Shown here: positions 52,326 through 61,353 of the stretch, piece by piece
Layout of the letters: each line of letters opens with the position of its first letter
Position numbering within the stretch: the stretch's first letter is position 1
Assembly: GCF_044594925.1 (NCBI RefSeq)
Contig: NZ_CP138991.1
Location: 1,178,001 to 1,242,000 of the forward strand
Length of the DNA stretch: 64,000 bases
Origin: Maribacter sp044594925
GTDB lineage: Bacteria; Bacteroidota; Bacteroidia; Flavobacteriales; Flavobacteriaceae
Direction of reading: 5' to 3'
Notes under the pieces: generated by a model
Told to the model about the DNA's origin: nothing
The model's database searches: none
Seen by the model: the letters and a program-made list of their open reading frames with translations, nothing else
Translations under genes and position numbers: made by a program

Positions 52326-53927
52326 TTAACGGGGCAATCCTTTAAGAATAACGATTTGCCCTCCCTGGTCATCCTCTCTTGCACCTGCTGCAATAGCTTC
52401 TGCATTGGTTTCCATATCATGACCATCTAAGCCTTTAAAATCATCACTCTCCCAATAGTGCGGCTGTAAGTTTAAAAGAAAGGTTCCCGGTTCTCCTACT
52501 TTATCGGATATATCTACGAGTGCTCCAAACTCTCCGCTAAAACCAGTACTACCGGTCGGGTCCAAATCTTGCCTAACTATCATCTCCAGTACTACTCTCG
52601 AATTATTTCCATTTAAATCTGTTTGATAAATGTATGCTGCATGTCCTCTATCAAAAGAATTAGGATCTTCTTGTAGATAAATAAAATTTTCAGTGACCGT
52701 AATATTGTCAGGGCTCTGTAATTCGGCAAGATTGCCATCTGCATTATTGGTATCGGTATTCCCACTAATTATCTGGGTTAATTTTCCGGTTAATGGGGAA
52801 TCTTCGTCCAATTCTAATTTGTAAGCCGTACCCCAGTCATTATAGGTTCCTCTTCCTGGTCCTCTGCCCGTAACCGCAAAGAATACATTTCTTCCTAATG
52901 CATCTGACCCCTTCTGATAATCTACATCTTCAACCCTCATGAAAGCGGAAGCAAAAACGCCAACACAAGCGTCTTCCATTTCAGATTTGGTCAAGGCTGC
53001 ACCGTCTACTATTTCTACAAATTCCACGTCATAGGTAACTTGAAAATCCAAATTAGATTCGTTATAAATGGTGTTAGCCGACACATCTTGAACGCCACCT
53101 GCACCATCGGAAAACTGCTTCAACCTAAGAACATATATCTTCCCTCCGTCCAAGTCTGCATCTCCATTTTCCGAATAGTATAATGTAACCTGACCTTCAG
53201 AACCGCTTGAATCATCGTCTCCGCCTATTATAACCGTTTTACCGGCATAAGCGTCTTTGGGTAGTGGTACTGCATTTTCCCAAGCAAATTCCCCTAGGGC
53301 ATCCAACCCAAAATCGGCGGTCGGAGTAGGTGTACCAATATATGGATCTATTCCTTTTACGTCATAATTGAAACTTTCAGAAGCGGAAAGGAACAAATCT
53401 GTAGCACCACCGTGAATTTCTGCCTCCCACATGGTTCCTGAGCATTGTCTCGCAAAATCGGCGACCCCAGAATTCAGTAACCAATCTCCTTCAATTGGAT
53501 TTAAATTTGCGTCTAGTTTAATACGAGCAACACCATAATCGTCTTCAGCATTTACTACATATAAATATCCATCACTATTAGGGTCCCTTAAAAACCCGGC
53601 ACCATCCTGAGCCCCTACTAATTGGAAACCGTTGGACAAGGTATCTCTAGTGCTAATTAAAGAGTACGCCTTAACAAAATTGAATTGCGGTTGAATTGCT
53701 ACTAGAGGCTCTAAGGCAGATTTATTTTCGAACATTCCGGGCATTATAGTGAGGTCTTCTCCATCCTCGCCGTCCACACCATCGATGCCATCAACACCAT
53801 CAACACCATCAATACCGTTGATACCGTTGATACCATCAATGCCATCTTCCGGGTTACAACTCCATAGGGCAATCCCAATAAAGGAACAGAACATTGCCCT
53901 AATCAATAATTTTTTTGATTTTTTCAT
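52326..53927 (-). CDS. PhoX-like (DUF839) lipoprotein with collagen-like repeat
   Basis: A 533-residue lipoprotein. Seen: signal MKKSKKLLIRAMF and lipobox ALWSC (Cys24), then ten Gly-x-Asp/Asn/Glu triplets (residues 29-58), then a large domain with PhoX/DUF839 features: SPDNITVTENFIYLQEDP, FFAVTGRGPGRGTYNDWGTAYKLEL and GRNVFF. PhoX is a calcium-iron alkaline phosphatase in other bacteria; this one is only distantly similar, and its catalytic residues cannot be confirmed by eye. The frame is open upstream to a TTG at 53963, but the ATG at 53927 is preferred. The repeat may be a spacer holding the domain away from the membrane. Confidence 0.75.
   Translation of the reverse strand: MKKSKKLLIRAMFCSFIGIALWSCNPEDGIDGINGINGIDGVDGVDGIDGVDGEDGEDLTIMPGMFENKSALEPLVAIQPQFNFVKAYSLISTRDTLSNGFQLVGAQDGAGFLRDPNSDGYLYVVNAEDDYGVARIKLDANLNPIEGDWLLNSGVADFARQCSGTMWEAEIHGGATDLFLSASESFNYDVKGIDPYIGTPTPTADFGLDALGEFAWENAVPLPKDAYAGKTVIIGGDDDSSGSEGQVTLYYSENGDADLDGGKIYVLRLKQFSDGAGGVQDVSANTIYNESNLDFQVTYDVEFVEIVDGAALTKSEMEDACVGVFASAFMRVEDVDYQKGSDALGRNVFFAVTGRGPGRGTYNDWGTAYKLELDEDSPLTGKLTQIISGNTDTNNADGNLAELQSPDNITVTENFIYLQEDPNSFDRGHAAYIYQTDLNGNNSRVVLEMIVRQDLDPTGSTGFSGEFGALVDISDKVGEPGTFLLNLQPHYWESDDFKGLDGHDMETNAEAIAAGAREDDQGGQIVILKGLPR
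53754..53843 (-). repeat. Tandem repeat encoding Gly-x-Asp/Asn triplets
   Basis: Ninety bases encode ten collagen-like triplets (G-I-D, G-I-N, G-V-D, G-E-D). At the DNA level it is built from near-identical 9-base units such as GGTGTTGAT, so copy number may vary. Confidence 0.8.
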
Positions 53928-54132
53928 TTTCGTAATAGTTTTAAGGTTATAAATTTTCCTCAAAATTATTACGACGACCTTAGGTTAAGGTATACTGAAA
54001 ATTAGCAATATATTTTTTTAGTTTTAAGAAACCGTTAGCATGTAAAGTAATCGTAAGATAACCATAAAGCCCAAATAAACTTAATGTTAAATAATCTCCA
54101 AAACCCTATGTTTATTGACTTTAGAAATATTG

Positions 54133-55269
54133 TCAACTTACAATACCCATATTTCCTAGATTTAAGAGTTGCTTTTTACCGCCTTCGGCGATAGATTTGT
54201 AGATAGCTTCTACAATAATCATATCCCGTTTACCCATTTCTCCTGGTGCTACATTCACCGTTCCCTTAAGAATATGTTTGGCAAAGTCATCCATTTGTAA
54301 AGCCTGTTGTCTTTTGTGCGGAAATTTAATATCATTCCCTTTGGATGTTATTCCGCTAATGGGACCATAACTATGTGCTGGATTTAATTCAAACCAACCT
54401 TTATCACCATGTACCTTTAAACGATTGCCATTGGCATTATGGGAAGTCATCATGTGCCCAACTGCTCCTGAAGAAAACTCAAACTGCGCTGTTATGGTCT
54501 CATCGGTATCTTTAAAGTAATCCGGTCTTGTACTGAATTCTTGCGCACTTACGGCTATAGGATTTTGTCCTGTGCCATAAATGGAAGTCTGTATGGCATA
54601 TACACCCATATTCACTAAAGCTCCTCCTCCCGATAAAGCATGATTTAATCGCCATTGTTCAGGATTTCCCCTTGATATGTAGGCAGCATCAGATGAAACA
54701 AAAGTAACCTCGCCAAAAGTTTTTTCTTTGACATATTTCTTAACTTCATTGGTATACGGGTCAGATTGCATACGGTAACCTACGCTTAATTTAACCTTAG
54801 CATTTTTACAGGCATTAATAATCGCATCGCACTCTTCTACGCTTACCGCCATTGGTTTTTCACATATAACATGTTTACCTGCTTTTGCAGCACGAATACA
54901 AAAATCCGCATGCATGCTATTGGGTAGCACAACATAAACAATGTCTATATCAGGATTATCGGCAATGGAATCAAAATTTTCATAATTATAGATACTAGTT
55001 TCATTCAGATTATACTTTTGTTTCCAAATGGTCTCTTTATCTTTAGTCCCAGTGACTATCCCTGCTAAATAACAATGGTCCGTAACCTGCAATGAGGGCG
55101 CCAGTTGATGTGTGCTGTAGCTGCCTAAGCCGACTAGGGCAATGCCTAATTTAGATTTTTTCTGTGCCAACGTATTCGCACAGGCTAATGAAGTTCCGCT
55201 AAGTAAAGTAGCACTAGCAAGTCCTTTTCCTAGGGTTATGGAAAAATCTCGTCTGGTCAGTTTATTCAT
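54133..55269 (-). CDS. Exported Gfo/Idh/MocA-family oxidoreductase
   Basis: A 378-residue NAD(P)-dependent dehydrogenase of the glucose-fructose oxidoreductase type. Seen: a twin-arginine signal (LTRRDFSITLGKGLASA), GIALVGLGSYSTHQLAP (Rossmann motif), VYVVLPNSMHADFCIRAAKAGKHVICEKPMA with the EKP motif, GYRMQSDPYTNE, and a C-terminal dimer domain. Gfo-type enzymes bind cofactor before Tat export to the periplasm. It is divergent from the S10 peptidase gene with 122 bases between starts. The sugar substrate is unknown. Confidence 0.88.
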   Translation of the reverse strand: MNKLTRRDFSITLGKGLASATLLSGTSLACANTLAQKKSKLGIALVGLGSYSTHQLAPSLQVTDHCYLAGIVTGTKDKETIWKQKYNLNETSIYNYENFDSIADNPDIDIVYVVLPNSMHADFCIRAAKAGKHVICEKPMAVSVEECDAIINACKNAKVKLSVGYRMQSDPYTNEVKKYVKEKTFGEVTFVSSDAAYISRGNPEQWRLNHALSGGGALVNMGVYAIQTSIYGTGQNPIAVSAQEFSTRPDYFKDTDETITAQFEFSSGAVGHMMTSHNANGNRLKVHGDKGWFELNPAHSYGPISGITSKGNDIKFPHKRQQALQMDDFAKHILKGTVNVAPGEMGKRDMIIVEAIYKSIAEGGKKQLLNLGNMGIVS

Positions 55270-55391
55270 AATCTTATGCTGTTTTTTCTTCTTAAATATA
55301 CACAGAAAGACAGTTCTTTTAAATAGATAGCTAGAATAGAATACTTTTCCTAAAAAATGTATATTTTTAGAAGGACTAATTCAACCATAAA

Positions 55392-56879
55392 ATGAGAACA
55401 TCCATATCCACTTTACTTATCCTAATGCTTTCTTCAGTGTGTTTGGCTCAAGGGCGAACCATACCTGTAGATACGGCTATTACCACTCAACATAGTGTAA
55501 CCATTAATGGCACTACTGTTAATTATACCGCAAAAACCGGCACCCAACCCGTTTGGGATGAAATGGGCAAGCCAACTGCTGCCTTACATTATACCTATTA
55601 TACAAGAAATAATGTAAAGGACAGGGCATCGAGACCCTTACTAATTTCGTTTAATGGTGGTCCGGGCTCAGGTTCTGTTTGGATGCACTTGGCCTATACC
55701 GGTCCTAGAGTTTTAAAAATTGATGACGAAGGTTATCCCGTACAACCTTATGGTGTCAAAGAAAACCCTTTTTCCGTGCTAGACGTAACTGATATTGTTT
55801 ATGTAAATCCAGCGAATACCGGGTATTCTAGAACTATCCCTGAAACCGGCAAAGAAGTGGACAGGGAAAAGTTTTTTGGTATCAATGCAGATATTAAATA
55901 CCTAGCAGAATGGTTAAATACATTCGTAACTAGAAATAATAGATGGCGTTCTCCAAAATATATCATTGGGGAAAGCTATGGAGGTACTCGAGTTATGGGG
56001 CTTTCGTTAGCACTTCAAGAACAACAATGGATGTATCTCAACGGGGTAATTATGGTTTCTCCAGCAGATTATAAAGTTATTCGGGTCGGTGGGCCTGTAT
56101 CCGATGCTTTGAAGTTGCCCTATTTTACCGCCGCAGCTTGGCATCACAAAGCCTTACCAGCAGAATTACAGGAAAAGGATTTGTTAGAAGTTTTACCGGA
56201 ATCCGAAGCGTATACCATTAATACACTAATCCCGGCAATGGCCAAAGGCGGTTTTATTTCAGATAATGAACGCCGAGCCGCTGCCAAAAAGATGGCATAC
56301 TATTCCGGATTAAATGAAAAGGATATTTTAGACCAAAACCTGGCAGTACCGACTTCCTTTTTCTGGAAAAACCTTTTGAAAGAAAAAGGCGGTTACACCA
56401 TAGGAAGATTAGATTCTCGCTATCTAGGGATAGACAAACAACTTATGGGCACTAGGCCGGACTACAATTCGGAATTAACTTCTTGGCTTCATAGTTTTAC
56501 CCCGGCTATAAACTACTATTTACAGGAAGAGCTAAAGTTTAAGACCGACATAAAATATAATATGTTCGGTCCTGTACACCCATGGAACAATGAAAATGAT
56601 AATACAAGGGATGATTTAAGACTTGCTATGGCACAAAACCCTTATTTAAACGTTATGGTTCAATCTGGTTATTATGATGGTGCAACTACCTACTTTAACG
56701 CGAAGTATACCATGTGGCAGGTAGACCCAAGTGGGAGAATGAAAGACAGGTTTAGTTTTAAAGGATACCGTTCAGGACATATGATGTATCTTAGAAGGGA
56801 AGATTTAAAAAATGCCAATGACGATATAAGGGCGTTTATTGCAAAAACCTTGGCGAACGGGAAGAGTGCTAAATACTAA
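55392..56879 (+). CDS. S10-family serine carboxypeptidase
   Basis: A 495-residue exported peptidase. Seen: signal peptide (about 1-19, ending CLAQ), FNGGPGSGSVWMHLAYTGP (oxyanion region), the catalytic Ser195 in IGESYGGTR, MVQSGYYDGATTYF with a likely catalytic Asp, and a C-terminal His in RSGHMMYLR. S10 peptidases act at acidic pH in yeast and plants and are found in several bacteria. Its stop overlaps that of the convergent YfiM-like gene by four bases. Confidence 0.9.
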   Translation: MRTSISTLLILMLSSVCLAQGRTIPVDTAITTQHSVTINGTTVNYTAKTGTQPVWDEMGKPTAALHYTYYTRNNVKDRASRPLLISFNGGPGSGSVWMHLAYTGPRVLKIDDEGYPVQPYGVKENPFSVLDVTDIVYVNPANTGYSRTIPETGKEVDREKFFGINADIKYLAEWLNTFVTRNNRWRSPKYIIGESYGGTRVMGLSLALQEQQWMYLNGVIMVSPADYKVIRVGGPVSDALKLPYFTAAAWHHKALPAELQEKDLLEVLPESEAYTINTLIPAMAKGGFISDNERRAAAKKMAYYSGLNEKDILDQNLAVPTSFFWKNLLKEKGGYTIGRLDSRYLGIDKQLMGTRPDYNSELTSWLHSFTPAINYYLQEELKFKTDIKYNMFGPVHPWNNENDNTRDDLRLAMAQNPYLNVMVQSGYYDGATTYFNAKYTMWQVDPSGRMKDRFSFKGYRSGHMMYLRREDLKNANDDIRAFIAKTLANGKSAKY

Positions 56880-57334
56880 TTTCTGTTAAGCACTTTTGGA
56901 GATATAGCAAGAACATAAAGCGAGGTGCTTGTACTGTCAAAAGCTTTGTTTAATTCTTGTATTGTTGGTTTATTTGCTCCTACGGCATCTCTAAATTGCT
57001 TATCGCGCCGTCTTTTTTTACGTTGTTTAAAAATATCAATGGTCACTCCCACACTGGCACCGCCCAATACCGTTGCTAATAAATCATCATTGTCCCATCC
57101 GTCATATTGGGCTTTATCTATACTTTCCTTGGCCAAGCCTATAAGTATACTACCCCCTACCGAACCCACAAAGGTCCAGGTCCTGTCCCCTTTAGAAATT
57201 TGATTGGCAACCCCTGCACCTACTAGTCCGTATAAATTACCTCCTAAAAAATGAAGTGCTTTATCACTTTCTACTTGGGAATGGGATTTCCAAATAAAAC
57301 AAAGGAGTATAAGTAGTACAGCAACTTTTTTCAT
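56876..57334 (-). CDS. YfiM-like small exported protein (DUF2279 type)
   Basis: A 152-residue protein with a signal peptide (about 1-19). Seen: SDKALHFLGGNLYGLVGAGVANQ, GGSILIGLAKESIDKAQYDGWDNDDLLATVLGG, typical of the YfiM/DUF2279 group with DKxxHF and GxxKExxD patterns, then a strongly basic KQRKKRRRDK stretch. The function is not known to me. Confidence 0.7.
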   Translation of the reverse strand: MKKVAVLLILLCFIWKSHSQVESDKALHFLGGNLYGLVGAGVANQISKGDRTWTFVGSVGGSILIGLAKESIDKAQYDGWDNDDLLATVLGGASVGVTIDIFKQRKKRRRDKQFRDAVGANKPTIQELNKAFDSTSTSLYVLAISPKVLNRN

Positions 57335-57446
57335 AACATTGCAAAGATATTAATATCGTACAAGAAGGTTGTTAGAATAGTCTCACTCTTTTATGACATA
57401 TTACAGAACAGCAATAAAAAATTTAAAATACTATCTTAGGTAATTC

Positions 57447-57908
57447 ATGCTACTTATGGAAATTAAAACATTTTTAAAGACGCTTAGCTTCATGCACTTG
57501 GCCTTGGTAATAGGCCTATCGATTTTTACAGTTCTTGCCTTTACTCAAAATAAGGGTTTTAATACGGAAACGGGCAGAGAAAATATGCTCTTATATGTCG
57601 TACCGATTGCCGCACTTTTGGGCTATTTCGGGAGTCAGTTACTGTTCAAAAAGTTACTTTTAAAAATTTCTGACACAGATTCTTTAGAAGAAAAACTCAA
57701 AAAATATCAATCTGCATCACATATAAAATATGCTTTGATAGAGGCTCCTGCCTTTCTGGCTTTATTTGTATATTATAATTCTGGAAACGCCCTACCCATG
57801 GTTATTGCGGTATGTCTTTTGGTTTATTTATTTGTTCAAAAGCCAAGTAAACAAAAAATTCTATTAGAAGTACCTTTTAGTGATGAGGAAAGAAAGAGAT
57901 TAGAATAA
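57447..57908 (+). CDS. Uncharacterised membrane protein
   Basis: A 153-residue protein with four likely membrane segments (about 16-32, 45-63, 92-108 and 114-127) and a charged C-terminal tail (VPFSDEERKRLE). I do not recognise the family. An alternative ATG is at 57456. It begins a plus-strand series with the GDSL hydrolase and the oxidoreductase, the GDSL gene starting one base after its stop. Confidence 0.65.
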   Translation: MLLMEIKTFLKTLSFMHLALVIGLSIFTVLAFTQNKGFNTETGRENMLLYVVPIAALLGYFGSQLLFKKLLLKISDTDSLEEKLKKYQSASHIKYALIEAPAFLALFVYYNSGNALPMVIAVCLLVYLFVQKPSKQKILLEVPFSDEERKRLE

Positions 57909-57909
57909 T

Positions 57910-58620
57910 ATGAAACCTTATGATATCATGAAAAATTACAAGTTTTTATTTATGGGCATTTTTAGTTTTCTAATAGGTTTACAACAAACAACAGCTCAAG
58001 ATTGGGCGGATTTGAATCGTTTTAAAGAGGCAAATAGTCAACTGACGGCTCCTGAAGAAAATGAGAATAGGGTGGTATTTATGGGAAATTCCATAACCAT
58101 TGGTTGGTTAAACGCCCGGCCTAGCTTTTTTAAAGGTAAACCATACGTAAACCGCGGTATAAGTGGCCAAACAACACCTCAAATGTTAATTAGGTTTCGA
58201 CAAGACGTTATTGACCTGCAACCAAAAGTAGTAGTCATCTTAGCGGGCACCAACGATATCGCAGGAAATACCGGGCCGTCTTCACTTGAAATGATAGTGG
58301 ACAATATCAAAGGCATGGCAGAGCTCGCAGCGGCGAACGATATAAAGGTCATACTATCTTCTACTCTACCGGCGTATGACTATCCATGGCGACCTGGACT
58401 AAAACCGAATGAGAAAATTCCTGTATTGAACAATATGATTAAGGAATATGCCGAAACTAATAATCATATTTATCTCGACTATTTTTCTACAATGGCAGAT
58501 GAACGTAACGGACTACCTAAAAAATATGCTGAAGATGAAGTTCACCCAACTATCGAAGGTTATAAAGTAATGGAGCCCATGGTTGAAGCTGCAATCAAAT
58601 CGGCCCTTAAAGAAGAATAA
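57910..58620 (+). CDS. SGNH/GDSL-family exported hydrolase
   Basis: A 236-residue esterase-fold protein. Seen: a signal peptide (about 7-30, ending TTAQ), block I FMGNSITIGW (Ser61), block II NRGISGQTTPQM with Gly, block III GTNDIAG with Asn, and block V DEVHPTIEGYKVM with the Asp-His pair. Typical substrates are acetyl-sugar or lipid esters. The next gene starts directly after this stop codon, in the same frame. The start could be the later ATG at 57928, which opens the signal peptide. Confidence 0.9.
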   Translation: MKPYDIMKNYKFLFMGIFSFLIGLQQTTAQDWADLNRFKEANSQLTAPEENENRVVFMGNSITIGWLNARPSFFKGKPYVNRGISGQTTPQMLIRFRQDVIDLQPKVVVILAGTNDIAGNTGPSSLEMIVDNIKGMAELAAANDIKVILSSTLPAYDYPWRPGLKPNEKIPVLNNMIKEYAETNNHIYLDYFSTMADERNGLPKKYAEDEVHPTIEGYKVMEPMVEAAIKSALKEE

Positions 58621-60300
58621 TTGAAAGAAACCAACGAACATTGGGACACTATCATTATTGGTTCTGGGGCTGGTGGTCTAGCGGCAGCCATTTGTTTATC
58701 TAGGGCAGGTCAAAAAGTCTTGGTGCTAGAACAGCATGACGTCCCAGGCGGCTGGTGTCATAGTTTTTATCTCAATGGTCATAGGTTTACTCCAGGTGTT
58801 CATTACATAGGCCTTTTAGGCGAGGGAGAAGCCACAAGTGATTTATATAAAGGGTTAGGTATAGCGAATGATTTAGTTTTCTTTAGAATGAATCCCAAAG
58901 CCTATGAACACGTACGCATAGGAGATTATCATTTTGATTTTCCGGATAATCCACAGGATTTAGAGAAGCGATTAATCGCTGCATTTCCAAAGGAAGAGAA
59001 GGGAATAAAAAAGTATTTAAAACTTATTCGCCTAGCCAGTGAAGAACTATATTCCCTGCCTTATATTAAAGGATTCTGGCAAAAACTAACCTTACCATAT
59101 CGTACACGTCATTTCGGGAAATATGGTCTTTTTAGTCTTCGTAGGGTCATCAATTGGCACATCAAAGACCCATTACTTAAGAATATTTTGAACATTCAAT
59201 GCGGTGATCACGGGGTACAGCCTAGAAAGGCAGCTTTTATATTACATGCGGCTTTAATGTTTCATTATTTTAAAGGAGGTTATTATCCCATGGGCGGTGG
59301 TGGTGCTCTGATTAAAGCAATGACCAATGCCATCAAAAAACATGACGGTATCATTAAAACAAGCACGGGCGTAAGTAAAATAGTCTTGGATAATTCTGTA
59401 GAAAAAAAAGCCATTGGCGTGGAACTTGAAAACGGTACTAAGCTATTCGCTGAAAATATAATTTCCAATGCTGATGTAGGAATAACTTATAATCAGTTGG
59501 TAGGCCGTGAGAATCTAAGCACTAAACTACTTAAAAAGTTAGATAAGACCATATATTCCTGCACCTCTTTGATGTTATTTTTAACCGTAGAAATGGACCT
59601 TAAAAAATCTGGATTAGACTCTGGTAATATTTGGATGATGCCAGATAAAGATGCTGATGACTATTACGATTCCGCAATGCAAAAGGATATTTTACAAGGA
59701 GAGGCTTTTGAGGGCATGTTCATTAGTTGTACTACGTTAAAAGACCCTACAAGTTTTGATGGTAAACATCATAGTATTGAAGCAATTACCTTTATTGACT
59801 ATACAGCCTTTGAAAAATATAAAAATGAGTCAGAGGAAAGGTCTGCCGCATATCTCCAATTTAAAGAGAAGCTAACAGAAAAAATGATAAACGGGTTAGA
59901 AAAAGTTGTACCCGGAATCAAGAACCATATCGTTTCCAAAGACTTAGGTACACCTATTACCAATGAATATTATATTAATACAACGGCGGGTAATGTTTAT
60001 GGTACTGAAAAGAGCTTAAAACATATAGGGCCATTTGCTTTTAAAGCAAAAAGCGAAATAGAAAATCTTTATCTCTGTGGCGCCAGCATACTTTCACACG
60101 GTGTTGCAGGTGCAAGCCACTCAGGCGTGGCTACCGCATCGATAATCTTGGGTTGCACACCAGATGAGCTGAAAGAACCGCACCCCGAACAGGATTTGAC
60201 TATATTAGAAGCAGAAGCGGATAAAGAAACCTATCCAGAACATATCAAAAAAAAGATAGCTTTAAGACAAAAAAAAGCAAGTGAGAAATTATCAATATAG
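58621..60300 (+). CDS. Carotenoid isomerase / RetSat-like FAD oxidoreductase, TTG start
   Basis: A 559-residue FAD enzyme of the phytoene-dehydrogenase superfamily. Seen: the dinucleotide motif IIGSGAGGLAAAICLSRAG, VLEQHDVPGGWCHSF, YPMGGGGALIKAM, and C-terminal LYLCGASILSHGVAGASHSGV. Related proteins are carotenoid isomerases and all-trans-retinol 13,14-reductases. The frame has the GDSL gene's TAA directly before TTG 58621, and no earlier start is possible, so this TTG is the start unless readthrough occurs. The substrate is not known. Confidence 0.88.
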   Translation: MKETNEHWDTIIIGSGAGGLAAAICLSRAGQKVLVLEQHDVPGGWCHSFYLNGHRFTPGVHYIGLLGEGEATSDLYKGLGIANDLVFFRMNPKAYEHVRIGDYHFDFPDNPQDLEKRLIAAFPKEEKGIKKYLKLIRLASEELYSLPYIKGFWQKLTLPYRTRHFGKYGLFSLRRVINWHIKDPLLKNILNIQCGDHGVQPRKAAFILHAALMFHYFKGGYYPMGGGGALIKAMTNAIKKHDGIIKTSTGVSKIVLDNSVEKKAIGVELENGTKLFAENIISNADVGITYNQLVGRENLSTKLLKKLDKTIYSCTSLMLFLTVEMDLKKSGLDSGNIWMMPDKDADDYYDSAMQKDILQGEAFEGMFISCTTLKDPTSFDGKHHSIEAITFIDYTAFEKYKNESEERSAAYLQFKEKLTEKMINGLEKVVPGIKNHIVSKDLGTPITNEYYINTTAGNVYGTEKSLKHIGPFAFKAKSEIENLYLCGASILSHGVAGASHSGVATASIILGCTPDELKEPHPEQDLTILEAEADKETYPEHIKKKIALRQKKASEKLSI

Positions 60301-60316
60301 CCCAAAAACTAATCTC

Positions 60317-61183
60317 TTAAGGATACAATAGCGGAAAGAACTTACCTCGCATCTTTTTTCCTTTTTTAATTGGAGGTACCCCTTTCAATAGTTCATCATC
60401 AGTATTACTAACCGTACCATCAGCGAAAACATTAAGTACAAATGCCCTTCTAGGCCTAGCTGATTTATTCTCAAAAGAACCATGAACTAAAAGCGGATGG
60501 TGAAAAGTTGCATATCCCTCTTGAAGCTCTATAGGTTCTGGTTTAAATGCTTCTTTTTGTTCTTCTGTCAGATAACTCAATATTCCATTCATATCACCAG
60601 CTAATTCCGGTGCTTTTAAAAGACCCCATTTATGACTTTTAGGAATATAGTGTAAACAACCATTTTCTGTTGTAGCATCATCCAAACCGGTCCAACAGGT
60701 CAAGTGTTGCATGGCAATAGTTCTTGTCCAATAAGAATAATCTTGATGCCAAGCCACCACCCCGCCATGTTCAGCAGGTTTATAAAAAAGTTGATCATGC
60801 CAAAAACGTACCGGTTTATCCTCTAAAAGTTGATGAGCTGCCATCACAAATGCAGGATTCCATAACACATCATGGAATCCTTCTGTAATTCTCCAATGTC
60901 CTAAAGAATGAAATAATATACTATCGGAATTGGCAGATTCATTACTATGAAATTCATAGAACAACGAATGTCCAGTATGGTTAGGGTCTATAATTTCTGC
61001 TAGTTCCTTACGCAATTGTTCCACAACACCATTATCCAATAGTTTGATTCCAGCCACATAGCCAAATTCATGAAAATGCTGTACTTGCTCCTTGCTAAGT
61101 TTGTACTGCTCCCACTCCTCTTTATTAGTAGGCCATTTAAATAATTCCGATACCAAATCATGTATATCCGCTAAGTCTATCAT
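60317..61183 (-). CDS. PhyH-family Fe(II)/2-oxoglutarate dioxygenase
   Basis: A 288-residue protein of the phytanoyl-CoA dioxygenase superfamily. Seen: HFHEFGYVAGIKLLD at the N-terminus, the iron-binding H-x-D pair His146 and Asp148 in AWHQDYSYW, GCLHYIPKSHKWG, and a distal HHPLLVHGSFENKSARPRRAF with the third His and the 2-oxoglutarate-binding Arg. Likely substrates are small hydroxylatable metabolites or toxins, not identifiable here. The gene is convergent with the FAD oxidoreductase, with 16 bases between. Confidence 0.88.
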   Translation of the reverse strand: MIDLADIHDLVSELFKWPTNKEEWEQYKLSKEQVQHFHEFGYVAGIKLLDNGVVEQLRKELAEIIDPNHTGHSLFYEFHSNESANSDSILFHSLGHWRITEGFHDVLWNPAFVMAAHQLLEDKPVRFWHDQLFYKPAEHGGVVAWHQDYSYWTRTIAMQHLTCWTGLDDATTENGCLHYIPKSHKWGLLKAPELAGDMNGILSYLTEEQKEAFKPEPIELQEGYATFHHPLLVHGSFENKSARPRRAFVLNVFADGTVSNTDDELLKGVPPIKKGKKMRGKFFPLLYP

Positions 61184-61322
61184 AGGTATATTTGATGAAA
61201 TTAACCATAATTAAAAAGAGAACATACATATAAGAAAGCAGAAAAAGAAATTTTTGAGACCAACGACTTAACGGCATAAGTGAATTTACTTTTATTGGTA
61301 CAGATCGTAGCCTTCTTTTTGC

Positions 61323-61330
61323 TATTTTTG
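61323..61330 (+). promoter_or_regulatory. Candidate -7 box for the M28 peptidase gene
   Basis: TATTTTTG matches TAnnTTTG exactly. TTG at 61295-61297 lies 25 bases upstream, slightly beyond the usual range. Confidence 0.45.
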
Positions 61331-61353
61331 AAAAATTTTTGATGACTAATAAA

